Below are positions 36,068-45,715 of a stretch of DNA of 64,000 bases, piece by piece. How positions within the stretch are numbered: position 1 is the stretch's first letter; the number at the start of each line of letters is the position of its first letter. Origin of the DNA: Parastagonospora avenae f. sp. tritici 18332-5 (Eukaryota; Ascomycota; Dothideomycetes; Pleosporales; Phaeosphaeriaceae). The DNA is taken from NCBI GenBank assembly GCA_022559985.1, contig JAFJTR010000054.1:124001-188000 (forward strand). The letters run 5' to 3'. The notes under the pieces were generated by a model. It was given only the letters and a program-made list of their open reading frames with translations, had not been told where the DNA came from and did not search any database. The translations under genes and the position numbers were made by a program.

Positions 36068-37622
36068 CTACCACATCTTCCCCAAAACCTGCGCCGCAAG
36101 CTTAACAGCCACAACCGTCCCCACGCCTATCATCCCCGCAAAGATGCCAAACGCCTTCAGATTCCGCATCTCCAGCTCGGAAGTTTTCATCTTCGCCTCC
36201 CCAATATCCCCCAGATTCGTCAGCGTGTCGTACTGCGGCACATACTTGAAGTCAAACGTCGTCTCCGTATCCGCAAGCCCCCACTTCGCCTTGACGATGA
36301 CTTTCCAGAAAATGTCCTTGGCGCGCGCGACGCGGTCGGCATCCCACGCTGGGATCAGCTTGTTGAAGTAGCAGTAGAACATGAAGAAGAGGCACTGGCC
36401 GGCCATCAGCGACCAGTAGTATAGTGATACGCGCTTCAGGCCGAGTCGATCGCTGAGTTCGTTGCCGTTCAGCCAGCGGGCGCTGGCGATGAGCATGTCT
36501 GCGGAGACGAATGTGGGAGGCTCGTCTTTGAGGGAGTAGATGATGTTGTTGGCCATGGTCTTGGACATTTCTGAAGGGTCGATCTCGTTGTAGAAGAGCG
36601 TCTCCATGGCTGCCCTGTGCTTGTTGCGGGTGGTAAAGCACTCATCGGGAGTACCTAAGAGATATGCAATGTAGCGCCACAGAGCGAGGTAGTCATCAAT
36701 CTCACGGTTGCTGAGAAAGATACCCTGTCGGGGAAAGCTCAGCCAGATTAAGGACGAAGAGAATGTACAGATCGTGCCGATTTGGTCGAGGTCATTGACA
36801 GGTATGCCCCACTCTTCGAGATTGTAGTAGGAAGGTCTTTCCTGCGCGAGTTTGACGATGCGCTGGCGTACTGCGGCGTGCAGGAGTCGAACGCGTATCG
36901 AGGATGCGAAGCCCTCGCCACCTGGCTTTATTCCTTCTAGTGTTCGTGTACACTGTAAGATGTGCTGTGTTGTTTCAAATAGTCTGCGCCGGGCGACTTT
37001 GGTACTGAAGCCTCCTGTTCGGGCCAATGTTTCGACGACTCGTGCTGCGCCCATGCCTCCTAGTAGCGATTGGAAGGTAAGACCCGTCAGAGCTGGTCCA
37101 CCATATCTGTAGAACACGTCTTGTCCTCTTGCGATTTGATCCCAGTCTACCCATTCCGGGATCGTATTGACTTCTTCCCACAGTTGGTCGAGCTTGGGAT
37201 TGGAGGAGTGATGCTCTTTGAGCAAAGCGTAAAGATCCCGTTGTGGTAGGGGTGCCTGTTCTTTTTTCTCTTCGTCATTTCCGACCACCGTACTCTTTGG
37301 TACGGAGGCCTCATCCTTTGTGTCTTTCTCGCCTTCTACTACTGTGGTAGGTGCTGGTTGTTGTTCGCTATTACGTGGCAAGGCATTCTTTGGTGGTGGC
37401 GAGATTTCATTTAGAATGTTGAGGCACTCTTCCGCAAGCACATCATAAGAGTTTTTCAAACGATGTATTTGCTCAGTAGTCAGATGATCCTCTGTCCATT
37501 CGAATTCATAGTCCCAAGCCCTTTGCGTTGTTAGTAAGAAAAAAAGTGACCTTGTTACCGTATAGCTGGGCATACCTTCTAGTGTTCTCCGTGCGTCTTC
37601 GAAACGGGTTGGGAAAAGTCAT
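36068..37622 (-). CDS. ER-bound oxygenase mpaB/DUF2236 (latex-clearing-protein-like) family protein
   Basis: Member of the DUF2236 superfamily, which includes the fungal oxygenase MpaB and bacterial rubber oxygenase Lcp. Exons 37622-37576 and 37520-36068, with a 55-nt intron splitting an Arg codon; 499 residues. Motifs: GQDVFYRYGGPALTGLTFQS, GGFSTKVARRRLFETTQHIL and the LLHAAVRQRI block with the probable heme-ligand His. A hydrophobic segment (LMAGQCLFFMFYCYFNKLI) and a C-terminal helix (FGIFAGMIGVGTVVAVKLAA) suggest membrane anchoring. A Lys/Glu/Pro-rich insert fills residues ~60-110. No biosynthetic cluster surrounds it, so the substrate is unknown. Confidence 0.85.
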
Positions 37623-38340
37623 GTTCAGACACGTGGAAAGGAATGTCGAGCAGCTCTTTCCAAAGTGGCGAGAAGAGAGTAGCGATGAGGTGGGAACGTC
37701 AAATTGATGGATACAATGAGAACAAGAGGATGGATACCGTCATGTGAACACCGAGGCACTAGCGATTTCAGATGATGAACATGGGTTCGAGCACGCCCGA
37801 CATGACTCCATCTTGGAGCCCTTCTCTCCTTCGTGATTTCGATGCGAATTGCCACACAATCAATCACTCTCTACGCAGCGTGCGCCCGATCGCCTGGGAA
37901 AACAGTGACAGATTGGACCCTGGAATCGCTGTGTCGACGTCATCATCGAGGTTTAGTTTGACAGTCCAACATGGGAAGGGCCGCTCGAATCGATTTCTTG
38001 GCAGAGAAGCAACATCTTGACCATGTAGCGTAGATACAAGAAATATCATGTAAAGAACTGATTTCAGGCGTCCAATGCTTCTGGATGGTTCGTACTACTT
38101 TCCTAAAGTGGTAGTAGACTTGTGGGGTCGACCAAGTATGTTGCCTTACAAAGCTAGTTATTGACTGGACATGCTGAAATCGAAAGGAGGTATCCATACC
38201 ACAATGTCGTCTATTATCTTTGAAAGCCGCGAAATGCTTTCGACCATTTCACTGCGGTCGCTTTCTATCATGCATGGCGTCGATAGCTAGGTCTAGTGGC
38301 GTCGAAGCTTCGGGGGGCCGTGCGCAACCTTTTCTCGAAC
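37623..38340. other. Divergent intergenic region (mpaB-like / RRG9)
   Basis: Promoter region of two divergent genes. No other coding feature supported. Confidence 0.5.
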
Positions 38341-39159
38341 ATGTCCACGAACACGACTTCGGGGCTATCACACGCAACAACCATGGCTTGTCACAATTGT
38401 GCACGAAGAACGCTCGGCCTCTTCATCCGCTCCTTTGCGAATGTCGAACCTACATTCGCCCCAAAGCGCACCTTGATCAGAAATGCGCAGCCGTCGCGTC
38501 TTCTCCACGCATCCACCGCTCTTGCACCATACAAATCCGACCAGCAAGATCGAGCAGCTCCTGCAATACCACCACAACAGGAACCCGACATAGAAGCCAT
38601 CGCCGAGAATGCAGAAGGCCCAGAAGACGACGCCCTCCCAGTGAAATACGATCGTCCAGCATGGCAAGCCCACAAAGCCGCACTGAAAGAAAAACTCAAC
38701 GGAGAAGCCTGGAACCCGCGCAAAAAGCTCTCTCCCGACACGATGGACGGCATACGCCACCTTCATAGCACGCAGCCCGACAAATTCACCACCCCCGTCC
38801 TCGCGCAACACTTCAAAGTCTCGCCCGAAGCCATACGCCGCATACTAAAGAGCAAATGGCAGCCGTCTGACGAAGAATACGAAGCGCGGATGGAGCGCTG
38901 GAACAAGCGCGGAGAAAGGATTTGGACAAATTTGGTCGAGATGGGCGTCAAGCCGCCGAAGAAATGGAGGGAGATGGGTGTGGGGAGGGCGAGGGGGGGA
39001 GAGCGGCCGAAGTGGAAGTCGGATCGGAGGAATTTGGTGCATGTAAGGGATAGTGCGAGCGATAACTTTGTAGTGGATGAGGGCGATATTATTCCGATTG
39101 CGGAGGGGACGCGGAAGGCGAGGCGGATGCCGGATATTCCTCTGACAAGACGTTTGTAG
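38341..39159 (+). CDS. RRG9: RRG9-like mitochondrial protein (required for respiratory growth 9; neugrin family)
   Basis: Mitochondrial protein needed for mtDNA maintenance and respiration in yeast. Single exon, 272 residues from the ATG at 38341. A second ATG at 38386 (context ACCATGG) begins MACHNCARRTLGLFIRSFAN, a good matrix presequence, and may be the real start. The family core is at about residues 135-210: DTMDGIRHLHSTQPDKFTTP, VLAQHFKVSPEAIRRILKSKW and EEYEARMERWNKRGERIW. A basic C-terminal region follows. In-frame sequence before 38341 lacks an ATG back to the previous stop. Confidence 0.88.
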   Translation: MSTNTTSGLSHATTMACHNCARRTLGLFIRSFANVEPTFAPKRTLIRNAQPSRLLHASTALAPYKSDQQDRAAPAIPPQQEPDIEAIAENAEGPEDDALPVKYDRPAWQAHKAALKEKLNGEAWNPRKKLSPDTMDGIRHLHSTQPDKFTTPVLAQHFKVSPEAIRRILKSKWQPSDEEYEARMERWNKRGERIWTNLVEMGVKPPKKWREMGVGRARGGERPKWKSDRRNLVHVRDSASDNFVVDEGDIIPIAEGTRKARRMPDIPLTRRL

Positions 39160-39597
39160 GATAAATGGACTTGGTGGTTGAGAACTATATGGGGCTGGCA
39201 TTCATATCATGTTGGCAAGGCAATCACGTCTTACGATGATGACTGTGCTGGATACAGTCTGCATTCGTTAGGGCAAGCTGCGGATCGCGGCTGAATATCA
39301 GTCGCGGATGCGTTGAAGTCGTCGAAAGGTTCTAGGCAAGTTGATGCCCAGTCCGACGATCAACATTCACTGAAAATCAGCAGTTGCAAGAAACAGGACA
39401 ATGATGTTCAAAAAAGGTTGTTTGTTCATTATGATTAAGCTAAGTGTTTTCCTCATCTCCTCTCTTCAATGCAAAAACGCCATCCCAGTCGCGAAAGGTG
39501 TGGTATCTTGCGCTTCTCCAAGCAAATCCCCTTTCCATTCCCAAACTCCAATGCCAAAAAATCACTTTTGTTTTCGTCATCCCTCATCTTCCCCATT
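39160..39597. other. Intergenic, convergent 3' ends
   Basis: Contains the 3' UTRs of RRG9 (+) and the repeat protein (-). The plus-strand frames at 39401-39909 are antisense to the repeat protein and are not supported. Confidence 0.5.
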
Positions 39598-40038
39598 CTA
39601 CGCTCCATAAACAGCCGCAGAAGCATTGTTCACGCTCCTGTGGTGCTCAACCGCGCGGTTCTTAATCGCCTTCCACGCCTTCTCAATGTTGCGTGGCTTC
39701 TGCTCCTCAACGCTCATGCGCTTCTCCTCGAAGCTCGCCTTGGGTGTCTGCGCAACGGAGCTGGCGCGCGAGGAGCTGGCGGGAGTGACCATGCCCTGGC
39801 TGTAGAAGACGGTATAGGCCTCGTTCATTTCTTGGTGGTGCTTCTTCAGCGCTTTCCATGCTTTGGTGATGTTGCGCTCCGAGTGCTGGTCGACAGATGT
39901 GGTAGATGACTTGCGGGAGGTGGAGGGGGTGGAGTGCGTGGATGTGCCCATGGAGTAGGTGGCTTGGTAGGCGGCGTTCATGGATTCGTGGTGGGCTTTG
40001 GCGCGGGCGGCCATGGTGGAGAGGACGTTGGATGGCAT
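39598..40038 (-). CDS. Small three-repeat hypothetical protein
   Basis: 146 residues from the ATG at 40038 (MPSNVLSTMAARAKAHHESM). The open frame extends further upstream, but that part is the low-complexity leader behind the TATA element and is excluded. Three copies of an HH-x2-(M/V)N-x-A-(Y/S) unit occur at residues 16-24, 67-75 and 132-140, each in a helical setting; copies 2 and 3 are preceded by N-I-x-K-A-W-K-A-(L/I)-K. Ser/Thr-rich linkers separate them. No signal peptide or membrane segment; highly soluble and charged. I do not recognise the family. The compact promoter with a consensus TATA box suggests inducible expression (inference). Confidence 0.75.
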   Translation of the reverse strand: MPSNVLSTMAARAKAHHESMNAAYQATYSMGTSTHSTPSTSRKSSTTSVDQHSERNITKAWKALKKHHQEMNEAYTVFYSQGMVTPASSSRASSVAQTPKASFEEKRMSVEEQKPRNIEKAWKAIKNRAVEHHRSVNNASAAVYGA

Positions 40039-41371
40039 TGTTGGTGGTTTGGAGGTAGATCGATTGATCGACGATAGTATGATAGTAGTGGTAGAGGTAG
40101 TAGTAGCTTTGATGTGATGCTGTGCTTCTGATATCTCAAACCCCCATCCCATCCCCATCCCTTATATACCGCTCAGCACTTCTTCTCCGAATTTCCAATG
40201 ACACCATAGAACCGAATCTCCAGTCATTCAAAAAAAAACTCTAACTCAGCGCACGCCCTGTCCTCGCCGCCCACACGCCTTGCACATGTCCAAACCATCG
40301 TGAAACACGAGCCAATCACACCACCCACACCAGCTGACCAACCCACTTTATTTTGTCAGCCGCCGACTTGCAGGGCGTGCTCGTGTCCGATGCGGCCATC
40401 CGTGCGCCGACGGGAGATCGCACTGTAGTGAAAATCGACTTCTTTGCACGCCCTGGCGCATGCGCGCTAGAGTTTCCCGGCGGATGCGGCTCTCCAGCCA
40501 CAAGCCAACGTCAGCGCCGCCCGGGCGCGTGCCTGAAAATTTCCACCCTGGGGCTCCTTGTTGCCTCCAACGGCAGTCTTCTAACACTTAACGGCATGGC
40601 CCAATGAAAATTTGCTATTGGAATTGGTCCGCAAGCGTAGGGCCAATTACGTTTCTTTGTCCCAAGTTTCCCGCTTTCCCGTTTTTCCCGAAGCTACCCG
40701 CTTGGGCGAGACTGGCTTGGCGGAAATTTCACTCACGATGCAATGATGCTGGTGTCGCAGTCAGAGTGGATGTTTGTACGTAAAGTGTCCCTATATGTAT
40801 ACACGGGGCTCCGCAGGGCTTTGCCGTTAAGTGTTAGACAAATGCCTTTGGAGGCATAAATCGTGAAATTTGAGACTTGTTGGGTGTTTCGTGATCGTGA
40901 GACTTTTCTTGCTGGCGGTGTGTGTGTTGGTTGAGTTGGTCTGTGGTTGCTGACGGTGGTGTGACGCTTAATTTGTGCCATCGTGAAGATTCTGGGTGGT
41001 TCTGAACTTTGCACACGGCGCGCATGACTCGAAGACTTTTGAATAGGAGGTTTGGATAGGTACTTTCGAATGCCCCGGATGATTGAGGTTCTCTTGACCT
41101 CCCCCAGATCTTCAGACTCGCGTCTAGCTGCCGTTGCCGCGCACTTCACAGGTCGTGACAGCATGCTGAACTGATGCCTTCTCTAGCTCTACGGGTCCGC
41201 GAAGGCTAAGCACTTGAGGTCTCGCGGTGGAAGTTGTATCTATCCATCAAGCATGTCCATGCAGATGCCGATGCCTTGAGCAGGCACTGAAGTCACAGCA
41301 TCCAAAACAACTTGCCAACAGACTCTCTCCAGAGTCCCACTCTGCCAGGCGGAAGAACATGTCTCTCACCC
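40039..41371. other. Intergenic
   Basis: 1.3 kb upstream of the repeat protein and downstream of Dsc3. Apart from the TATA element only short accidental frames are seen (40316-40607, 40733-41164). Confidence 0.5.
40162..40168 (-). promoter_or_regulatory. TATA box of the three-repeat protein gene
   Basis: TATATAA on the minus strand, about 125-130 nt upstream of the ATG at 40038. Consensus TATA boxes are uncommon near the other starts in this window. Confidence 0.6.
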
Positions 41372-42334
41372 TCAAGCACTCCACCTCATAAACCCAAAAA
41401 TCGTATTAATCAACACGCCCATGACAACCGCCAACTGCCTCCGTCGACTCCACACCCCCTCCTCCCTAAACCCCCAAACCAGCGCGCCCAACGGCCAAAA
41501 GAACCCCGTCATATACCCCCACAGCATATCATCGAGTCCGCCGTCCTCCACTGCAAACCCCGCGCCCCAGCCCGTATCCCCGCCCTCGCCCGTCAGCGCC
41601 GGCGACGGATCGGTGGCTGTGCTGTCCAGCCACCGGTCTTCGAGCACACGCATTTCCGCGGGCGAGGGCATGGTGTCGGGCGTGTGGGTGAAGGAGAGGT
41701 TTGTTTGGAAGTGCGAGCGCAGGGAGGCGACTTCTTGGGGTGTGAAGCCGGAGGACAGGAGGCGGTCAAAGCCTTGGGGTTGGGGCTGGGGTGCGGGGCT
41801 TGTAGAGCTGCGGCGGCGGACATGGCTCTTGCTCTCGCGGCGCTGGGATGTTGGGGTTGAGTATTGCGATTTCAGCGAATCTTCTGTAGCTTGTGCGAGG
41901 GTGGCTTCTTGGGATAGTTCGGCAGGAGAGAGCGCGTCACCCAGCGAGCAGTGTATATAATACTTTTTCGCATCGGAAGGGGGTTCGATCGTTGTGCCAT
42001 ATTCTACAGCGGGTGTCTCGCGCAGCGGCTGCTTGCCTTTGCTCTTGCTGCCGGGCCCATCTTCGTTGTATGGCCCATCGCGGCGTGGTGGAGGTTGCGG
42101 TATTCGTAAAGATTTCGCGAGTGGTTCTGTGTCTGCGAGGACTTTGCCAGCGTATATCAATCGAAGGCGCGCGGGGGCATGATTAGGCGGTAGGTACTCG
42201 CGGATGAGCTGCTTTAACGAGAGGGTGGTGACCGTTCTCGGAGTATGTATTGAAAGGGGAAGATCAGGGACGGATGCTGTAAATCGTATAATCAGATAGA
42301 TGAGTTGCTCGGGAAGGGGGTTCGCGGTCGCCAT
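41372..42334 (-). CDS. dsc3: DSC E3 ubiquitin ligase complex subunit 3 (DUF2407)
   Basis: Subunit of the Golgi/endosomal DSC ubiquitin ligase that processes SREBP in fission yeast and aspergilli. Single exon, 320 residues. The N-terminus is a ubiquitin-like fold: IIRFTASVPDLPLSI...TTLSLKQLIREYLPP and ARLRLIYAGKVLAD. Middle: YYIHCSLGD, then a Ser/Arg-rich linker. The C-terminal DUF2407 part has GFDRLLSSGFTPQEVASLRS and ends in two hydrophobic segments (MTGFFWPLGALVWGF and LAVVMGVLINTIFGFMRW). The order Ubl - linker - membrane pair is as in Dsc3. Confidence 0.9.
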   Translation of the reverse strand: MATANPLPEQLIYLIIRFTASVPDLPLSIHTPRTVTTLSLKQLIREYLPPNHAPARLRLIYAGKVLADTEPLAKSLRIPQPPPRRDGPYNEDGPGSKSKGKQPLRETPAVEYGTTIEPPSDAKKYYIHCSLGDALSPAELSQEATLAQATEDSLKSQYSTPTSQRRESKSHVRRRSSTSPAPQPQPQGFDRLLSSGFTPQEVASLRSHFQTNLSFTHTPDTMPSPAEMRVLEDRWLDSTATDPSPALTGEGGDTGWGAGFAVEDGGLDDMLWGYMTGFFWPLGALVWGFREEGVWSRRRQLAVVMGVLINTIFGFMRWSA

Positions 42335-42644
42335 GTCGGAGTTGGTCGAGTTGCGGCGAAGCTCGGAGGTGCTGTGTGAAGCTACGCGGCTGGGTTCGTG
42401 ACAATACAGCTTCTAGTAATTCGGCGCATCACGAGGTGTTGTGGAACGGCGGTTATTGGAACAATTTCATGGTGATGTCGCGCAAGTATGGTTATATTAG
42501 CTGGCGCGGGTAAACCGACGCGGCATGGATGCGGCATCGCGGAGCTATGACACCCTGAGGTCATACATCTGGTACATACCCGTGCACCCCCATCTTCAGA
42601 AACGACTTGATTCTGTTCACATACTAAGTTCCTCAAATTTCAAC
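42335..42644. other. Divergent promoter region (dsc3 / Dabb gene)
   Basis: 310 bases between two divergent start codons; no other feature seen. Confidence 0.5.
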
Positions 42645-43076
42645 ATGACAATCATTCACATTGTACTGTTTGAGTGGAAGTCCACAGCATCGCCCGAGCA
42701 AGTCGAGGAAGTATGCCACCACCATCGTCTATTCCTATCTTACAACATCTAACACCACGCAGGCGTGCCAGCGCATGCTAGCACTTAGCGACAAGTGCAT
42801 CCATCCAACCTCGCAGAAGCCCTATATCAAGTCCTTCTCCGGTGGCAAGAACAACAGCCCGGAAGGCCATGCTGTATGGTGTTCATGCCCCACCAAGACC
42901 ATTACTAATGCTCTTCTCAGGATCCACATACACACGGCTTCGTGGTCGAGTTTGAGAACGCAGAGGACCGAGACTACTACGTGTACAAAGACCCAGCGCA
43001 CCAAGAATTTGTGAAGTTCGCGGGTGAAGTCGCTAATGGTGTGAAGGTGGTAGACTATGAGCCGGGTAAGATCTAA
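42645..43076 (+). CDS. Stress-responsive A/B barrel (Dabb) domain protein
   Basis: Small dimeric ferredoxin-like fold of the Dabb family, implicated in stress responses or polyketide cyclisation; function here unknown. Three exons: 42645-42710, 42763-42873 and 42921-43076, all phase 0, giving 110 residues, the standard length. It starts MTIIHIVLFEWKSTASPEQV (the typical H-x-V-L-F strand), continues with KSFSGGKNNSPEGHA, then DPHTHGFVVEFENAEDRDYY and DPAHQEFVKF, all characteristic of the family. Intron 1 (52 nt) and intron 2 (47 nt) have consensus ends. Confidence 0.9.
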
Positions 43077-43189
43077 GAAGTGACGGCAGGAAAACATGTA
43101 TCAATAGTCGAATTACTATGCCATATGTAACGCCTTGAATGCTTCGCCGCATGATGCTGAATAGTCCGAAATGAATATGTGCAAGGGTA

Positions 43190-43979
43190 TCATGATACAC
43201 TAAACGACTCTCCACAACCGCATTGCTCAGCTGGATATTGTTAGTCGGTGCTATCGAGCTATGAGGTGGTACGACTTACTGATGTTTGGATTTCTGAAGA
43301 TGAAGCGCTCGTTCAGCTTGTCTTCCAACCAATCCATCTCGCTTCCAATAATGTTCAGCAACGCCTTGTTGTCGATCAGCACCTTCACGCCATCTTGCTC
43401 CACCTGTTCATCCAACGCGTTTGGCTTATCAACGTATTCCAAATGGTATGCCAGCCCAGAACAGCCCTTTGCCCTTGTGCCTATCCGAATGAGCTTTGGC
43501 TCAGGTTGATTGAGCAGTTCTCGCAGGTGTACAACAGCCGATGGTGAGAGCTTCATGACCGCTTTTCGAGGTCCGAACTTAAACCGCCGTGGTCGAAGAG
43601 GCTTCTCGGGCACTGCTTCGCTTTTCTGCGCTACGGCTTCTGGTATGCTCACACTGGGTCGGTCCTGCTGCAAAGTCTGGTTGATTTGCTCTGGTGATAA
43701 CCGCGGAGGTATCGAGCTATTGGCCTCCGGCTTTCCGCCGGCTATCGAGGTGTCGGGCACGCCAGCATTACGAGGTGGGACTGGCATATGTTGTAGAGTG
43801 TGCGGTTGATATGCAGTCGCCGTTTGCATTTGCCTCTTTGACGACTGACGGTACGCCGCCGATGATGCGAACGATCGTAGGCATTGTGGACATTTGCGGG
43901 GGGCGGAAGAGGGTGCGGCGAATCGCTGGAATGTGGAGGCCGAGCGCGCGAACGCGCCAGTTGTGCGCGATAGAGACAT
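43190..43979 (-). CDS. ISA1: Mitochondrial iron-sulfur assembly protein ISA1 (A-type)
   Basis: A-type Fe-S scaffold of the mitochondrial matrix needed for 4Fe-4S proteins. Exons 43979-43280 and 43230-43190, 49-nt intron; 246 residues. The Arg/Ser/Ala-rich N-terminus is a presequence, followed by a variable Pro-rich region to about residue 130. The A-type domain runs KLSPSAVVHLRELL, GTRAKGCSGLAYHLEYV, EQDGVKVLIDNKALLNIIGS and ends EQCGCGESFSVS. The three ligands Cys173, Cys237 and Cys239 are present, the last two only in the spliced form: reading through the intron loses CGCGES. The VKVLID...GSEMDW block favours Isa1 over Isa2. Confidence 0.94.
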
Positions 43980-45715
43980 GATGGTGAGAGGAAGTTGTAG
44001 GAGTTATCGGGACCTAGAGTGATAGAACATGCGTGACATGGTCACGAATGGCAAAGGCTCGGATGTCGGTCACCAAATTCACCAAGGCTATGTCATCTCG
44101 CGGTAGTTCCCGGCACAACGAATTTCTAAGCGGCGCGTGTGATTGGCTCACAACTTGCGACTCGTTCCGGCCACGTTCGGAATTTCGGAATGGCAGCTGT
44201 CATCCCAACTGACACAAGATTCCTTTGTCACCTGTCATCTGAGGTCTTCGACGCGTCTGCCTACCCACTGAACTTCGACGGCGTCTTTCGCATCTATCAA
44301 GATGATCGCATTGCTGCATGCTTCAGCTCTATCAATAATCTCGGCTCACGACTTGCCATAGTTTACAATACTGGCCGCGGCCAAGGGTTTCCAATCGCAT
44401 GCGAGGTTTTACAGTACTGTGTATGTTTTCAGTGTCTAAATAGGAGAGTGATTGTGGGACCGTGGGCGCTCCTTGCAGTCGACAATACCTGGTACAAGAC
44501 ACCCACGGCAAGCCGGGACGCAAAAGCGAATGCCAAAATACCCGGGGACTAGAAGGCGCCGATCTATATAACGGTCTACCTGGCTGGCACCTCGGAGAAC
44601 CTGAAGAGGCACCAAATCCAGAATTCTTCGTGTTATTATCCAGCTCAAACGGTTCCGCCAGCGGATTACCTGCCGCGCTTCCAACGCCCATCCGACGATC
44701 TGGTTAGATCCGTCGAATGATCAAATCAGAAGCCGTTCAGGCTGTGTTGGTCTAAAATTGCGATTAGAACCTAGTTAAGACTACGCCTGCAGGCACGTAC
44801 AGGCAGAGAACCCTTGACTTTCCCATGTGTATGAGCTATGGGCATTCTGTATTCGCTAGTCGAACGGCACTTGTTGTTGACTGCCATACCTTGGACCGGA
44901 CCACCGGTCACAGCCCATGTCGGCGATAAGCTGGAAGTCCTCATGGTAGGAAGATACTCCTGTACTTGCCCAGTATTGCCTGTACCTGATTTTGTTCTGG
45001 ACGATGGTCATGATGATTTTTGGTAGTCGGTCGGCTGACATTCTGCCACTTCATCAAAGCCAGCGACTAGCACCTCCATTCACGGCAAGTATCGCGAGAA
45101 AGATTACATTGCCAATCACAGGCTGAGGTACTGTTGTCTAACATGTCCAAGTGATACCTTTGTATGCATTGTTCGTTGGCCGCTCATGCGGTCACACATG
45201 ACCGCTACTCCAAAGCACTTTAGAATCGCCCCGTCAGTTTAGCTCCCTATCGTTGCAAGTACAGGCTCATGCGGTGATTTTCGCATCTGCACAGGGGTTC
45301 ACGCTCGCTAAGCTGGCCGGAAGAGGCTGGTCTCTGGTAAACATCCATCTGGCGTATCACAGCTGCTTCCTACCCGGTTTCAATTTATCCAGTGCAGCTT
45401 CGGGCCACCTCCGCACTCGGATCTTTCCAATCGGCACTATACATCCCAGGACCATATGTCACCCTAATGAAGGGCAATCTAGATAAATGCCCTCTACCAC
45501 TCTTCTCATCCTGTTCTACTGATCACCCGCTGTCGTGGTATGAGGAGAATAGGGAGATCTCAGGTTCAATATCTGTGATTGCCTGGTAGCGACTTGGCGT
45601 CTGGTACATTGGGTTGCCTTGCCACTTTGATTTACTGTAAGATCTCTCATGTCCTCCATTCCGGTTGCTGTTGCTTCTGCGTCATGGGAAGTTGACATTT
45701 CGCTTTCCTTCATTC
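43980..45715. other. Long intergenic region (1.7 kb)
   Basis: ATTGG at 44142-44146 gives a CCAAT pentamer on the minus strand 160 nt upstream of ISA1. A 137-codon plus frame (44139-44552) and a 119-codon minus frame overlap each other and have no motif, signal peptide or splice logic, so neither is annotated. Confidence 0.5.

Noticed and set aside
44139..44552. 137-codon plus frame in the 44-45.7 kb gap
   Set aside because: No signal peptide, domain or intron context, and it overlaps a similarly sized minus-strand frame.
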